From assembly GCA_030522415.1 (NCBI GenBank), contig CM060131.1:7999703-8063702 (forward strand): 64,000 nucleotides of DNA, written 5' to 3'. The position numbers and the translations under genes are program-made. Positions 63,483 to 64,000 of this stretch are shown piece by piece (within the stretch, counting starts at the first letter, position 1; every line of letters begins with the position of its first letter). Source of the DNA: Channallabes apus. Lineage: Eukaryota > Chordata > Actinopteri > Siluriformes > Clariidae. Under the pieces are notes generated by a model that saw only the letters and a list, made by a program, of their open reading frames with translations, did not search any database and had not been told where the DNA came from.

Positions 63483-64000
63483 TAATCAATAATTAACTGT
63501 ATATTGAGCAGTACTAGTTGCTGTTCAGAGGGAGTGAACACACTAAACGGCGAAGGTTTCATCTGGATCCTGGTCAATGCATTGCGAAATATTGAACCTG
63601 CATACCACATGCCTTTACTTTCCTACTTAAGGCATGGAAAAAGGTAGACATTACCCACCTTTTTAATAGCCTTAAAAACATCATACGACGTGATGGAGAA
63701 TTATTCAAAGGGTCTGGTCGTAATCATCAGCGTGGGTGGAGAAATCCAGTAACTTGGATTCACTATGACATTATAATAGTAGCAACATTTCCTTTACGGA
63801 CCAGAAAAGCATTTTGCTTCAATTTGCCAGTCTAAAAACATTTCCAGAGTCTATTTTTCGATGCAGTTGCACAAAGCAGTGACGGGTAAAGGGCTGGATT
63901 TCCTCTCCATTTCACAAATTTGATGTCTGCTCCAGATGTCTTTGTAAACTTCAAACAGGCTGAACAATGCGAGGTAGTGTAGAGTGTATATGGTGTATAT

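Larger units (their letters stand above)
48980..64000 (+). other. arhgef17: arhgef17 intron 1 (to the window edge)
   Basis: It starts at the donor GTAGGT. No continuation into the DH domain was found in any frame up to 64,000, so the intron is at least 15 kb. Repeats and candidate regulatory patches inside it are listed separately. Stretches with nothing recognised are about 49,050-50,160, 51,023-52,675, 53,160-53,714, 53,926-55,117, 56,760-57,100, 58,740-59,529, 59,850-60,241, 60,843-62,585 and 63,483-64,000. An almost uninterrupted T tract lies at 49482-49502. Confidence 0.75.

Overview
The window is vertebrate nuclear DNA, almost certainly from a ray-finned (teleost) fish. Three things point there: the AT-rich, intron-containing host DNA; the two host genes, a P2Y6-type nucleotide receptor and ARHGEF17, which are also neighbours in the same orientation in mammals; and the repeats, which are tRNA-derived SINEs of the teleost Mermaid/V-SINE type with TGAA tails, Tc1-like and mariner remnants, hAT elements and a sushi-type Ty3/Gypsy element. 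A catfish or other ostariophysan is possible, but the sequence alone does not prove it.

Layout. Bases 1-39,660 hold no recognisable protein-coding host exon. This stretch is a repeat graveyard: Tc1/mariner elements at 1-699 and 37,014-38,446; a related MITE family at 3,853, 7,740, 28,100 and 34,328; at least sixteen SINE copies or remnants in the whole window; a hAT element with a solo LTR nested inside it (31,932-32,950); and one nearly intact GC-rich LTR retrotransposon (10,742-15,874). Two spots (2,420-2,671 and 9,130-9,520) look like promoter or non-coding first-exon sequence and could be 5' exons of the receptor gene downstream.

Host genes, both on the + strand. A single-exon coding region at 39,702-40,715 encodes a P2Y6/P2Y3-like UDP-type receptor, with a splice acceptor just before its ATG. 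About 4 kb downstream, after a CpG-rich promoter region, lies the very large first coding exon of arhgef17 (44,717-48,979, 1,421 codons), which ends at a GTAGGT donor. The DH, PH and WD40-like parts lie beyond the window. The remaining 15 kb (48,980-64,000) reads as arhgef17 intron 1, with SINE, Tc1, mariner and hAT debris, a perfect 300-bp tandem duplication and a few GC-rich patches that may be regulatory or exonic.

The most informative element is the Gypsy/sushi retrotransposon. It has 371-bp LTRs differing at 3 positions, a 5-bp CTTCC target duplication, an 11-nt self-priming site overlapping the gag start codon, a G GGA AAC slippery site followed by a predicted pseudoknot that sets up -1 frameshifting into pol, and a C-terminal chromodomain. 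This copy is young but damaged: a C11 tract breaks gag, and two compensating indels scramble the end of RNase H.
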